Below, in pieces: positions 1-9,493 of a stretch of 64,000 nucleotides of DNA. The stretch covers positions 62,001 through 126,000 of the forward strand of contig CANLNM010000002.1 in assembly GCA_947492475.1 (NCBI GenBank), written 5' to 3'. A program made the position numbers and the translations under genes. The notes under the pieces were generated by a model. That model saw only the letters and a program-made list of their open reading frames with translations, did no database searches and had not been told where the DNA came from. Within the stretch, counting starts at the first letter, position 1. Every line of letters starts with the position of its first letter. This DNA is from an uncultured Paracoccaceae bacterium. Its GTDB lineage: Bacteria; Pseudomonadota; Alphaproteobacteria; Rhodobacterales; Rhodobacteraceae.

Positions 1-642
1 ACCAAAGAAGAAATTCAACGCACCGCCCCAGTGATCCGTGCCATTCGCAACGCTGGGATCACCACGCCGATTTCAATCGATACCCGCAAAGCCGACGTTG
101 CGCAGGCCGCATTGGATGCAGGCGCGGACATGATCAATGACGTGTCGGCCCTAAGCTTTGATCCGGAAATCGGACGGGTTGCGGCGCGTGCGGATGTACC
201 GATCTGTTTGATGCATGCCCAGGGAGACCCGGCAACAATGCAGGAAAACCCTCATTATTCCAATGTTGTAACCGATGTTTACGACTATCTCGGCGCGCGT
301 ATCAACGCCGCGCTTGAGATGGGGATCAAACCCAAACGGATCATCACCGATCCGGGCATCGGGTTTGGTAAGACGGTGCAACATAACTTGAATCTGCTTC
401 GGCATTTATCCCTGTATCATGCGCTTGGATGCCCAATCCTGCTAGGCGCGTCGCGAAAACGGTTCATCGGAACCCTATCACAGACGCCAGATGCCAAAGA
501 TCGGATGCCGGGGTCGGTGGCTGTTGCTCTTTTTGCAGCACGCCAAGGCGCGCAGATTTTGCGCGTTCATGATACAACAGAAACCAGACAGGCTTTGACG
601 CTTGAACTGGCCATAAACGCGGACAAGAACGAGGACGAGTAA
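1..642 (+). CDS. folP: Dihydropteroate synthase, C-terminal part (5' end outside window)
   Basis: Condenses p-aminobenzoate with dihydropterin pyrophosphate to dihydropteroate in cytoplasmic folate synthesis. The reading frame is open from base 1 ([16 protein letters not shown]), so the start lies left of the window and 213 residues are visible. Family motifs seen are [23 protein letters not shown], the DPGIGFGKT loop, GASRKRFIG and the final RVHD. The stop TAA shares its last A with the glmM start (TAATG), so the two genes are probably co-translated; a folP-glmM pair is a common bacterial arrangement. Confidence 0.95.
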   Translation, partial: TKEEIQRTAPVIRAIRNAGITTPISIDTRKADVAQAALDAGADMINDVSALSFDPEIGRVAARADVPICLMHAQGDPATMQENPHYSNVVTDVYDYLGARINAALEMGIKPKRIITDPGIGFGKTVQHNLNLLRHLSLYHALGCPILLGASRKRFIGTLSQTPDAKDRMPGSVAVALFAARQGAQILRVHDTTETRQALTLELAINADKNEDE

Positions 643-1994
643 TGCGCAAATTTTTTGGAACAGATGGCGTGCGTGGACGGGCCAATACCTATCCTATGAC
701 AGCGGATTTGGCGCTGAAATTGGGGGCCGCGGCGGGGCGCTATTTCCGCAATGACGGATCCAACGGTCACCGGGTTGTGATCGGCAAAGACACGCGATTG
801 TCGGGGTATATGTTTGAAAACGCGCTGACCGCCGGGTTGACCAGCACCGGCATGAACGTGCTGCTGCTGGGGCCGGTTCCGACGCCGGCAGTTGGGTTAT
901 TGACCACATCAATGCGGGCCGATCTGGGCATCATGATTTCCGCCAGCCACAACCCGCATTACGACAACGGGATCAAATTTTTTGGCCCCGACGGGTTCAA
1001 ATTATCTGACGAAGCCGAAGAAGACATCGAAGCCATTTTGGAAACTGAAATCGATCCGGCGCAGGCCATGAATATCGGCCGGGCCAAGCGGATTGATGAT
1101 GGACGGTTTCGCTATGCTGAACGGGTGAAATCCACCTTTCCGGGCACAAAACGGCTGGATGGGTTAAAGGTTGTGATCGATTGCGCCAATGGCGCGGCCT
1201 ACAAAGTGGCCCCCGAAGTTCTGTGGGAACTGGGCGCAGAGGTCATTCCCGTCGGGACCAACCCAAACGGTTATAATATCAACGAAAATTGTGGCTCAAC
1301 CAGCCCTCAGACCGCCGCCGAAGCGATCGTAAGCCACGGGGCGGATGTGGGGATTTGTCTGGATGGTGACGCCGATCGTGTGATGATTTTGGACGAAAAC
1401 GGTCAGGTTGCCGACGGTGATCAGCTGATGGCGTTGATGGCAGGACGCTGGGCCGATCAGGGCAAATTGGCAGGCGGCACCTTGGTGGCGACGGTGATGT
1501 CCAATCTGGGGTTGGAACGGTATCTGGATGGCCGTGGGCTGCGTCTGGAACGCACCAATGTTGGCGATCGTTACGTCGTCGAAGCCATGCGCGCCGGGGG
1601 CTATAATCTGGGCGGCGAGCAATCCGGTCACATCGTGATGACCGATTATGCAACCACCGGTGATGGCCTGTTGGCAGGGCTGCAATTCCTGTCTGCGATG
1701 ATCGAAGCGGACAAACCCGCATCGGCATTGACCCGCAGCTTTGAAACCGTGCCGCAAATGTTGAAAAATGTCCGCTATGATGCCGGGGTCACGCCGCTTG
1801 ATGCCCAAAACGTCAAAGCGGCCATCGCCCAAGCAGAGGCGGATTTGATCGGCAAAGGGCGGCTTTTGATCCGCAAATCGGGCACCGAACCGTTGATCCG
1901 GGTGATGGCCGAATGCGAAGACGAAACCCTGTTGGCCCGCGTTGTTGACAGCATTGTTAGCGAAGTAGAAACCGTGGCGACGCAACTCGCTTGA
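642..1994 (+). CDS. glmM: Phosphoglucosamine mutase GlmM
   Basis: Interconverts glucosamine-6-phosphate and glucosamine-1-phosphate on the way to UDP-GlcNAc for peptidoglycan and LPS. The 450 residues match the family length. The phosphorylated catalytic serine lies in [13 protein letters not shown] (Ser102), the Mg-binding loop is DGDADR near residue 243, and the phosphate-binding [11 protein letters not shown] lies near the C-terminus. The start ATG overlaps the folP stop by one base, which settles the start. Confidence 0.98.
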   Translation: MRKFFGTDGVRGRANTYPMTADLALKLGAAAGRYFRNDGSNGHRVVIGKDTRLSGYMFENALTAGLTSTGMNVLLLGPVPTPAVGLLTTSMRADLGIMISASHNPHYDNGIKFFGPDGFKLSDEAEEDIEAILETEIDPAQAMNIGRAKRIDDGRFRYAERVKSTFPGTKRLDGLKVVIDCANGAAYKVAPEVLWELGAEVIPVGTNPNGYNINENCGSTSPQTAAEAIVSHGADVGICLDGDADRVMILDENGQVADGDQLMALMAGRWADQGKLAGGTLVATVMSNLGLERYLDGRGLRLERTNVGDRYVVEAMRAGGYNLGGEQSGHIVMTDYATTGDGLLAGLQFLSAMIEADKPASALTRSFETVPQMLKNVRYDAGVTPLDAQNVKAAIAQAEADLIGKGRLLIRKSGTEPLIRVMAECEDETLLARVVDSIVSEVETVATQLA

Positions 1995-2046
1995 CGAACC
2001 AGAGTGCGCATGTTGATCATGGCCTCAGCTGTCAAACGAGGTTTTT

Positions 2047-2556
2047 ATGCGCACTTTTCTTTCAAAAATTTTGCCGTCCACATGTGTCTGTTTCATGGCG
2101 GCAGGGACCGCGCTGGCGGATATGTCGGTTGAATTGCAGGCCCCATGGGGCGGTCGCAACATCCCGAATGGCCAGCATTGCGCATTGCAGGGCGGCCATG
2201 GGGAAACGCCACCTATGCAGGTGTCTGGCGTGCCTGACGGGGCGGTATGGCTGATCGCAGAGTTTAACGACAAATCCTATCGGCCCCTGTCGCGCAATGG
2301 CGGCCATGGTGTGATCGGGTTCCCGGTTCAGGGGGCAGTGACGACCCTGCCAGCGGTCCCAGCCAACAGCACGAACCTACCCGGCGGAGCGCAGGTTGTG
2401 TCTGCGGGACGCGGCACCGGGGATTATGCGTCGGTTGGATATCTGCCCCCGTGTTCCGGTGGGGCAGGGAACCGCTATAGCGTTGATATCAAAGCGGTCT
2501 CATCCGACGGTCAGGTTCTGGAAACTGTCACCAACGTGATCATCGGACGCTACTAA
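2047..2556 (+). CDS. Secreted small protein, possibly PEBP (YbhB)-like
   Basis: A 169-residue protein with an N-terminal signal peptide (LPSTCVCFMAAGTALA followed by D), so probably periplasmic. The rest is rich in Gly, Pro and Asn. The order VSGVPDGAVWLIAEF, GHGVIGFPV, then YLPPCSGGAGNRYSVDIKAV loosely recalls phosphatidylethanolamine-binding (YbhB/YbcL) proteins, whose HRYVF-type strand occupies a similar place, but the match is weak. It stands alone between glmM and a convergent exporter gene. Function not recognised. Confidence 0.75.
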   Translation: MRTFLSKILPSTCVCFMAAGTALADMSVELQAPWGGRNIPNGQHCALQGGHGETPPMQVSGVPDGAVWLIAEFNDKSYRPLSRNGGHGVIGFPVQGAVTTLPAVPANSTNLPGGAQVVSAGRGTGDYASVGYLPPCSGGAGNRYSVDIKAVSSDGQVLETVTNVIIGRY

Positions 2557-2563
2557 ACCCGCG

Positions 2564-3466
2564 TTATTTGCCAGTGAGCAGCCGTTTCAGGCTGTACCAC
2601 TGGCTGATAGCAAGCCCGGTTAAAATCAGGCCCAATGCCGCAAAAAACCTAAGCGGCAGAGCCTCGGACAAAACAACCGCGCCAAAAATCATCGCCCAGA
2701 TCGGCACCTGATAATTCACCAAAGTCATAAACACCGCCCCGGCGCTGCGGATCACCCGTACGCGCAGCAATGTCGCCGCCGCCGTTGGGATCAGCCCCAA
2801 AAACAGGATGGCAAATCCGGGTTTTGCCCCGGCCCAGCCGGGCACGCCTTCGACCCATAACATCAATGGGATCAATGCGATGGACCCAACAGCCAGAGTG
2901 AGCGCGGATAATGTGATCGGGTCAATCGGGGGGCAACGCCGTGTGGTGATGGACGATACGGCATAGCACAGCGCCGCACCCACACAGGCCAATTGCGCCA
3001 AAGGTTCGCTGCCTTGGCCCAATGTTGCCAAACCCGGACCAATCAAAACCAGCGCCCCGACAAAGCCGATCAAAACACCGGCGAATTTCCGCATCACCAG
3101 CTTTTCATCTGAAAACACATGCGCCAATGGCAGCACAAACAGCGGCACTGCTGCCATCGAAATACCCGCAAAGGCCGAGGGCACCAACCGGATGCCCCAG
3201 CTGAGCAACAAAAACGGAACGGCGGTGGAAAACATCCCGATCCAGAAAATGCTGCTCCAGAGTTTGGGGGCAGGGCGGGGCATCGGGCGGCCTGTGGCGG
3301 CCATCAATCCTAACAGGCTGAGCGCGCCCAATGTGGTGCGCGCACAGGCCACCGTCAGCGGGCCATATCCGTCAAGTGCAAGCGAAATAACCATAAATGT
3401 CCCACCCCAGACAAAGCCGAGGGCCAAAATAGACATCCAATCTGATGGGCGTGGTTGATCGGTCAT
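2564..3466 (-). CDS. EamA-family (DMT) transporter, about ten membrane segments
   Basis: A 300-residue inner-membrane protein made of two EamA repeats: WMSILALGFVWGGTFMVISLA at the N-terminus and the second half from LAQLACVGAALCYAVSS. Such proteins export metabolites; the substrate cannot be read from sequence. A longer frame opens at 3496, but the ATG at 3466 (MTDQPRPSDW) follows an AGAGG ribosome-binding site and gives the normal start. It ends eight bases from the convergent secreted-protein gene. Confidence 0.9.
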   Translation of the reverse strand: MTDQPRPSDWMSILALGFVWGGTFMVISLALDGYGPLTVACARTTLGALSLLGLMAATGRPMPRPAPKLWSSIFWIGMFSTAVPFLLLSWGIRLVPSAFAGISMAAVPLFVLPLAHVFSDEKLVMRKFAGVLIGFVGALVLIGPGLATLGQGSEPLAQLACVGAALCYAVSSITTRRCPPIDPITLSALTLAVGSIALIPLMLWVEGVPGWAGAKPGFAILFLGLIPTAAATLLRVRVIRSAGAVFMTLVNYQVPIWAMIFGAVVLSEALPLRFFAALGLILTGLAISQWYSLKRLLTGK

Positions 3467-3486
3467 ATGGCACCTCTTAAACGCAA

Positions 3487-3514
3487 TCGGGGGCATCCTG
3501 ATGGACGCCCCCGA
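3487..3514 (-). terminator. GC-rich hairpin after ilvC
   Basis: TCGGGGGC and GCCCCCGA form an 8-bp perfect stem with a 12-base loop, just downstream of the leftward ilvC stop and before the EamA start. A second palindrome, TTTGGTT/AACCAAA, sits at 3523-3538. Neither has a strong U-tract, so termination is probable but not certain. Confidence 0.5.
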
Positions 3515-3539
3515 GAAATAGTTTTGGTTTGAACCAAAC

Positions 3540-4646
<1,107 letters not shown>

Positions 4647-4698
4647 TTACAACATTAAAAAGCTTCTATTCGCGATTTGGTTGATTTACAGACAAATC

Positions 4699-5154
4699 AT
4701 GCATGATGACATTGATCGACGCCTGTTGCGTCTGTGGCAATCGGACCCGGACCTGACCATTGCGGAACTGGCCGAGCTGGCCGGTTTAACCAACGCCAAG
4801 GCCCAACGCCGCCTGACCCGATTAGAAGAGGCGGGAATCCTAAAGGGACGCGCGGCGGTGATCGACTGGGCGGTGATGGGCTATGCGGTGCAGGTGTCCT
4901 TGCGCGTCACATTGGACAAAACCGAAGGCCGGGCGTTTGACGAATTTATCGACGCCGCAAGGGACGTGCCAGAGGTGATTGAAATCCAAACCTTTCTGGG
5001 GCGCGTGGATGTGCGTTTGTCGATCATCGCCCGTGACATGCCCCATTATCAGGACATCTATCGCGGGCGCATTTTAACGCTGCCGCATATCACCGACATC
5101 GAAGCGTTGATGACCATTTCCCAAGTCAAACACCAAGAAACGTTACCGCTATGA
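4699..5154 (+). CDS. Lrp/AsnC family transcriptional regulator (first of pair)
   Basis: A 151-residue regulator with an N-terminal winged HTH (LTIAELAELAGLTNAKAQRRLTRLEEAGIL) and a C-terminal ligand-sensing RAM domain. The family answers to amino acids and often controls their metabolism. It is divergent from ilvC across a 136-base AT-rich gap, so it may regulate ilvC; that is inference from position. The longer frame from 4564 runs through the intergenic region and lacks a ribosome-binding site, so the ATG before HDDIDRRLL was taken. Its stop overlaps the next start (ATGA). Confidence 0.9.
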   Translation: MHDDIDRRLLRLWQSDPDLTIAELAELAGLTNAKAQRRLTRLEEAGILKGRAAVIDWAVMGYAVQVSLRVTLDKTEGRAFDEFIDAARDVPEVIEIQTFLGRVDVRLSIIARDMPHYQDIYRGRILTLPHITDIEALMTISQVKHQETLPL

Positions 5155-5621
5155 GCCATGATTTCGACTTAGATGACGTGGATTGGGCGCTGCTAAAGCT
5201 GCTGAGCAAGGATTCGGGACAAAGTGCCGGGGCCATGGGACGCAAAGTTGGGCTCAGTCAGCCTGCGACTTGGCGTCGGATCCGGCGGCTAAAGGATTTG
5301 GGGATCATTGCCGGCACGCGGTTGGTTCTGGATGCGGAAAAGCTTGGATTTGGGGTGACGGTGTTTTTGGGGGTGAAATTGGCCACCAAAGGGCAGGTGT
5401 CGCTGGAGGATTTTGAACGCGCTGTGTCCGCGATCCCCGAGGTGCAATCGGTCGAGCATGTATTGGGCATTTATGACTATCGTCTGCGCGTGGTGGCGCG
5501 GGATTTAGGCGACTTTGAACGGGTTTTGCGGCGCCGCGTCATGATGCTGCCCGGTGTGGGCAACGTTGAGGCAAATGTCTTGCTGAGCGAAGAACGCCGC
5601 CCCGGTCCACTGGGGGTATGA
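5151..5621 (+). CDS. Lrp/AsnC family transcriptional regulator (second of pair)
   Basis: A 156-residue Lrp-type protein coupled by a 4-base ATGA overlap to the preceding Lrp gene. The HTH is SAGAMGRKVGLSQPATWRRIRRLKDLGII and the sensing domain contains VSAIPEVQSVEHVLGIYDYRLRVVARD. The two paralogues differ widely, so they probably form a hetero-oligomer or sense different ligands rather than being a recent duplication (inference). An aminotransferase gene follows 52 bases downstream on the same strand. Confidence 0.92.
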   Translation: MSHDFDLDDVDWALLKLLSKDSGQSAGAMGRKVGLSQPATWRRIRRLKDLGIIAGTRLVLDAEKLGFGVTVFLGVKLATKGQVSLEDFERAVSAIPEVQSVEHVLGIYDYRLRVVARDLGDFERVLRRRVMMLPGVGNVEANVLLSEERRPGPLGV

Positions 5622-5673
5622 TTGCCAAGTTCGCCTTGGCAGGTTAGCGATAGAGGATCAAAGGAGTTTCCCC

Positions 5674-6807
5674 ATGGCCGCATTGCGCAACGATATCGAC
5701 CCCCAAGGATTGTCAGAGTTTTCCGTCGTTTTCACGGACCGGTCGTTGAACCATATGTCAAAGGTTTTTCAGGGGGTTATGAATGATATTTCGGACACAC
5801 TAAAGGATGTGTATCAGGCAGATGCGGTTGCGTTGGTGCCCGGCGGCGGCACATTTGCGATGGAATCCGTGGCACGGTCATTTGCTGGGTCCGGCAAAAT
5901 GCTGGTGATCCGGAACGGTTGGTTTTCCTTCCGTTGGAGCCAGATCGTCGAAGCCTGCAACCTAAACGTAGAAGAAATTGTGCTAAAAGCCCGCCCCACA
6001 GGGAATGCCGCGCAATCCCCATTTGCGCCCGCCCCAATCGAACAGGTGGTCGAAACCATCCAAAAGGAACGCCCCAATGTTGTGGTGGCGCCCCATGTGG
6101 AAACATCTTCGGGGATCATTTTGCCCGATGACTATATCGCAACCATGGCGGCGGCCGCGCATCAGGTGGGGGCGGTGATGATCCTGGATTGCATTGCGTC
6201 GGGCTGTGCGTGGATCGATATGAAGTCGCTGGGGGTGGATGTGCTGATCTCTGCCCCGCAAAAAGGGTGGTCAGGCACGCCCTGCGCGGGGATGGTCATG
6301 CTATCTGCGGATGCGGCGGCGCAGGTAAAAACCAATGGTACCAGCAGTTTCGCCGGTGATTTGGGGAAATGGCTGTCGATCATGCAAGCCTACGAAAACG
6401 GCGGCCATGCCTATCATGCCACAATGCCGACTGACGGGTTGCGCCAGCTTCGTGACACGATGATCGAAACCCGCGACTATGGCATCGACAAATTGTGTGA
6501 TGCGCAATGGGAATTGGGTGACAAAGTGCGGGCTGAACTGGCCAAACGCGGGATTGTATCCGTGGCGGCGGATGGGTTTGGCGCGCCGGGGGTTGTGGTC
6601 AGCTATACCAGCGATCCCGGCATGCAAAACGGGTCCAAATTTGGTGCCAAAGGCATGCAAATCGCCGCCGGGGTTCCGTTGCAATGTGACGAACCAGACG
6701 GGTTCAGCACATTCCGATTGGGGCTATTTGGGCTGGATAAACTTTATGACGTGGACGCTACGGTGGCGCGTCTATTGCCGGTTTTGGATGCGGTTTTGAC
6801 GGAATAG
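5674..6807 (+). CDS. Class V PLP-dependent aminotransferase (alanine/serine-glyoxylate type)
   Basis: A 377-residue fold-type I PLP enzyme. The Schiff-base lysine is in SAPQKGWSGTPC (Lys197), the pyridine-nitrogen aspartate in MILDCIASGC (Asp172), and the phosphate loop in ALVPGGGTFAMESVARSF. The family includes alanine-glyoxylate and serine-glyoxylate aminotransferases; the exact amino donor cannot be told. An AAAGGAG site precedes the ATG. It follows the two Lrp genes and could be their target. Confidence 0.9.
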   Translation: MAALRNDIDPQGLSEFSVVFTDRSLNHMSKVFQGVMNDISDTLKDVYQADAVALVPGGGTFAMESVARSFAGSGKMLVIRNGWFSFRWSQIVEACNLNVEEIVLKARPTGNAAQSPFAPAPIEQVVETIQKERPNVVVAPHVETSSGIILPDDYIATMAAAAHQVGAVMILDCIASGCAWIDMKSLGVDVLISAPQKGWSGTPCAGMVMLSADAAAQVKTNGTSSFAGDLGKWLSIMQAYENGGHAYHATMPTDGLRQLRDTMIETRDYGIDKLCDAQWELGDKVRAELAKRGIVSVAADGFGAPGVVVSYTSDPGMQNGSKFGAKGMQIAAGVPLQCDEPDGFSTFRLGLFGLDKLYDVDATVARLLPVLDAVLTE

Positions 6808-6843
6808 CCGCCTTTGGCGCGGGTATTTCACCTACAAAAGAGC

Positions 6844-6866
6844 GGGCGCAGTGTATTGCGCCCTTT
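6844..6866. terminator. Hairpin between convergent aminotransferase and UbiH-type genes
   Basis: GGGCGCA and TGCGCCC form a 7-bp stem around a 6-base loop and are followed by TTT. It lies between two convergent genes and can serve the rightward transcript, possibly both. Confidence 0.55.
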
Positions 6867-8064
6867 ATCGACCTGTCCCTAAACCCAATTTCATCAAGGA
6901 TTTGCGCAAAGGCGTCAGGCTGTACAGCGCCTCGATCCCTTTGGCGCGCAGGTCCCGCAGGCTGGGCGCACCTAACATTGATGTGCGGTTCAACGCATCA
7001 ACGCCCCGCACCCGCAACGCGACCTCAGGGTGGCGGCGGCGTTCATAGGTTTGCATCATTTTTGCGTCGCCCAATTGATCCGGATTGGCCTGCGCCAGCT
7101 CTAGCAGGCAAATCATATCGGCCAATGACATATTGAGCCCCTGCGCCCCGATCGGGGGGACCACATGGGCGGCCTCGGCCACCAATGCGGTGCGTTCGGC
7201 GGTCATCTGATGGGCAATTTGGCTGATAATTGGCCAAACCTGTCGTTTCGAAGCAAGTTTCAGCTGCCCATACATGCCGGCGGATCGCGCGGTGGCTTCG
7301 GCTTCGAAATCAGCATCGCTGAGCGCAGCCAGACGCAGGCATTCAGGGCCTTTTTCCATCCAGACAACCGACGAACAGGGGCGGCCATCCTGATCGGGCA
7401 GCGGCACCAATGTGAACGGGCCGCCAGACCGGTGTACCTCGGTTGAGATGTTTTGATGCGCAAGCCCATGAGTAACCGCGAAAACCACGGCTTTCTGTCC
7501 ATAGCGCGTTGTTTTTACGCCAATATCTGCCGCGTTGCGCACTGCTGAATTACGTCCATCCGCGCCAATGACCAATTTGCAATTGAGCGAGGTTCCATCG
7601 CTCAAACGCACCCGCGCATGGGCCTGACGGGTCACCATGGATGCAAACCCAATTCCGGGTCGGAAATCGACATTGCCCAGCTCTGCCAACCGCGCCACCA
7701 TTTCACGGCGCAGCAGCCAATTGGGCAGGTTCCAGCCAAACGGCAATTCTGACAAATCCGCCGCGTCGAAATCTTTGATCACGCGCGGCTCTGGCTCAAC
7801 GCCGCCGGCATCCACAATGCGCATGATTTGCAGCGGCGCGGCAAACGGCGCCAACCGCGCCCACAGCCCCGCCTGTTCCAATAACCGTTGGGAGGGTTGC
7901 AAAAACGCAGTGGTTCGCAAATCAGCGCCAGTGGAATTTTCATCCGTAACGGGCGGGGTCGGATCAACAATCACCACGCGAAATCCAGCGCTGCCAAACG
8001 CCGCCGCCGCCGTGAGCCCGGCCACGCCGCCGCCCGAAATCAGGATATCTGTGTCACATGTCAT
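6865..8064 (-). CDS. UbiH/UbiF-family FAD-dependent monooxygenase
   Basis: A 399-residue flavin hydroxylase of the family that hydroxylates the ubiquinone ring. The N-terminal dinucleotide-binding motif is ISGGGVAGLTAAAAF, the middle FAD motif is VIGADGRNSAVR, and the C-terminal motif is AEAAHVVPPIGAQGLNMSLAD. Which ring position it attacks (UbiH, UbiF or UbiL type) cannot be decided here. It is a single gene, convergent with the aminotransferase. Confidence 0.93.
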   Translation of the reverse strand: MTCDTDILISGGGVAGLTAAAAFGSAGFRVVIVDPTPPVTDENSTGADLRTTAFLQPSQRLLEQAGLWARLAPFAAPLQIMRIVDAGGVEPEPRVIKDFDAADLSELPFGWNLPNWLLRREMVARLAELGNVDFRPGIGFASMVTRQAHARVRLSDGTSLNCKLVIGADGRNSAVRNAADIGVKTTRYGQKAVVFAVTHGLAHQNISTEVHRSGGPFTLVPLPDQDGRPCSSVVWMEKGPECLRLAALSDADFEAEATARSAGMYGQLKLASKRQVWPIISQIAHQMTAERTALVAEAAHVVPPIGAQGLNMSLADMICLLELAQANPDQLGDAKMMQTYERRRHPEVALRVRGVDALNRTSMLGAPSLRDLRAKGIEALYSLTPLRKSLMKLGLGTGR

Positions 8065-8106
8065 GAACCGGAAACTAGGCGTGTTTCAACAGGATAAAAA
8101 GGGGCA

Positions 8107-8751
8107 TCAGACCAGTTGCGACAAGAAACCCGTCAGATCAGATGTGTGGTGATGGATGTGGTCGCCGGGATGTGGCTCTGGGGCGACCAGCACGGTTTGC
8201 ATCCCCATCGTATGCGGAGCGGCAAGATTGCGGGGGTCGTCTTCGAACATCGCGCCTTGATCCGCGCGCAGATCGTCCAAGGCAAATACCGCCTCAAATG
8301 CGGCCTGTTCAGGTTTGGGGCAATAATTGGCGTGTTCGACACCGTATACTGCATCAAAAACACCGTCTAAGCCGCGGGCTTTTAATACATTTAGCGCATA
8401 TGGCCGTGCGCCATTGGTATAGACAATGCGCCGTCCGGGCAGGGCGCGGATCATCGCCGCCAGATCTGGATCGGGGTCCAGCACACTGAAATCGATGTCA
8501 TGCACGGCGTGCAAATACGGCTCTGGATCGATGTCATGTTCGGCCATAAGTCCGGCCAATGTTGTCCCGTATTGCGCCCAATAGCTGGACCTCAGCCTGT
8601 CTGCTTCGGTTGTTGAAACGCCCAATTCTGCCGAAACATACTGGGTCATCAGCGTTTCGATTTGATCAAACAACCGGGCCCGTGGCGGATATAGCGTGTT
8701 GTCCAGATCAAAGACCCAGGCACGCACATGAGAAAAAGATGCAGCAACCAT
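8107..8751 (-). CDS. Pyrimidine 5'-nucleotidase (HAD superfamily)
   Basis: A 214-residue HAD hydrolase of the SDT1/pyrimidine 5'-nucleotidase group. Motif I is WVFDLDNTLYPP, motif II IVYTNGARPYA, and motif IV MFEDDPRNLAAPH. It likely dephosphorylates UMP/CMP or similar nucleotides. An upstream GTG at 8811 would add 20 residues, but the ATG at 8751 puts the HAD motif at the usual distance from the N-terminus. It is divergent from the GntR gene. Confidence 0.9.
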   Translation of the reverse strand: MVAASFSHVRAWVFDLDNTLYPPRARLFDQIETLMTQYVSAELGVSTTEADRLRSSYWAQYGTTLAGLMAEHDIDPEPYLHAVHDIDFSVLDPDPDLAAMIRALPGRRIVYTNGARPYALNVLKARGLDGVFDAVYGVEHANYCPKPEQAAFEAVFALDDLRADQGAMFEDDPRNLAAPHTMGMQTVLVAPEPHPGDHIHHHTSDLTGFLSQLV

Positions 8752-8854
8752 GGATGTTTCATAGGCGGCGTGGGGATGGGACGCAATTGGTTTGGCTTGA
8801 AACTCAGCCACATGCAGGCATAAGCTAGCTGAACGAATGTAATGAGGGCCAGTT

Positions 8855-9493
8855 ATGAGCCAAAAAGACGCCTATACGCTGATCCTAGAGGCGATTGATA
8901 CCGGGCTTTATGGGCCGGGGGACCGACTGGTCGAAAGTGAGCTGGCCGAACGATTTGGAGTGTCTCGCACGCCGATCCGCGAGGCGCTGCAACGTCTCGA
9001 AACCCAAAGCCTGCTGACGCGGGATGGGCGGTCGTTGATCGTGGCTTCGTTGGATCACAACCAACTGGCTGAACTTTATGTGGTTCGGGGCGAACTAGAA
9101 GGTCTGGCCGCCAAACTGGCCGCCACACATGCCACCCCAGAAGAGGTGCGGGTTTTGCGTGAAATGCTGGAAGCGGACCGTTCATTGCTGAACGACCCAG
9201 AGGCATTGAGCCGGGCAAACCGCAGATTTCACAAGCAAATTCATCTTGCCAGTCATAACAGGTTTCTGGTGCGGCAACTGGATTTGGTGCATCGGTCCAT
9301 GGCCTTGTTGGCCACCACATCCCTCGCGGCTGAAGGACGGTCAAAGGGCACGTTAGAAGAACACACTACCATCGTGGAAGCGATTGAAACGCGTGACGGT
9401 GATGCGGCCTATGCCGCGCTGCGCGACCATATTTCAAAGGCGTTTGTCACCCGTTTGCGTCTGGACGCGGAGGCCGTCGAAGCCAACGAATAG
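8855..9493 (+). CDS. GntR-family regulator, FCD (FadR) subfamily
   Basis: A 212-residue repressor. The N-terminal winged HTH is GDRLVESELAERFGVSRTPIREALQRLE; the C-terminal helical FCD domain carries the metal or ligand-binding histidines in RANRRFHKQIHLASHN. Members usually sense carboxylate metabolites. A GAGGG site precedes the ATG. The last 47 bases overlap the 3' end of the convergent glycosyltransferase gene. Confidence 0.92.
   Translation: MSQKDAYTLILEAIDTGLYGPGDRLVESELAERFGVSRTPIREALQRLETQSLLTRDGRSLIVASLDHNQLAELYVVRGELEGLAAKLAATHATPEEVRVLREMLEADRSLLNDPEALSRANRRFHKQIHLASHNRFLVRQLDLVHRSMALLATTSLAAEGRSKGTLEEHTTIVEAIETRDGDAAYAALRDHISKAFVTRLRLDAEAVEANE

Noticed and set aside
1296..1985. 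229-codon minus frame inside glmM
   Set aside because: Shadow of glmM.
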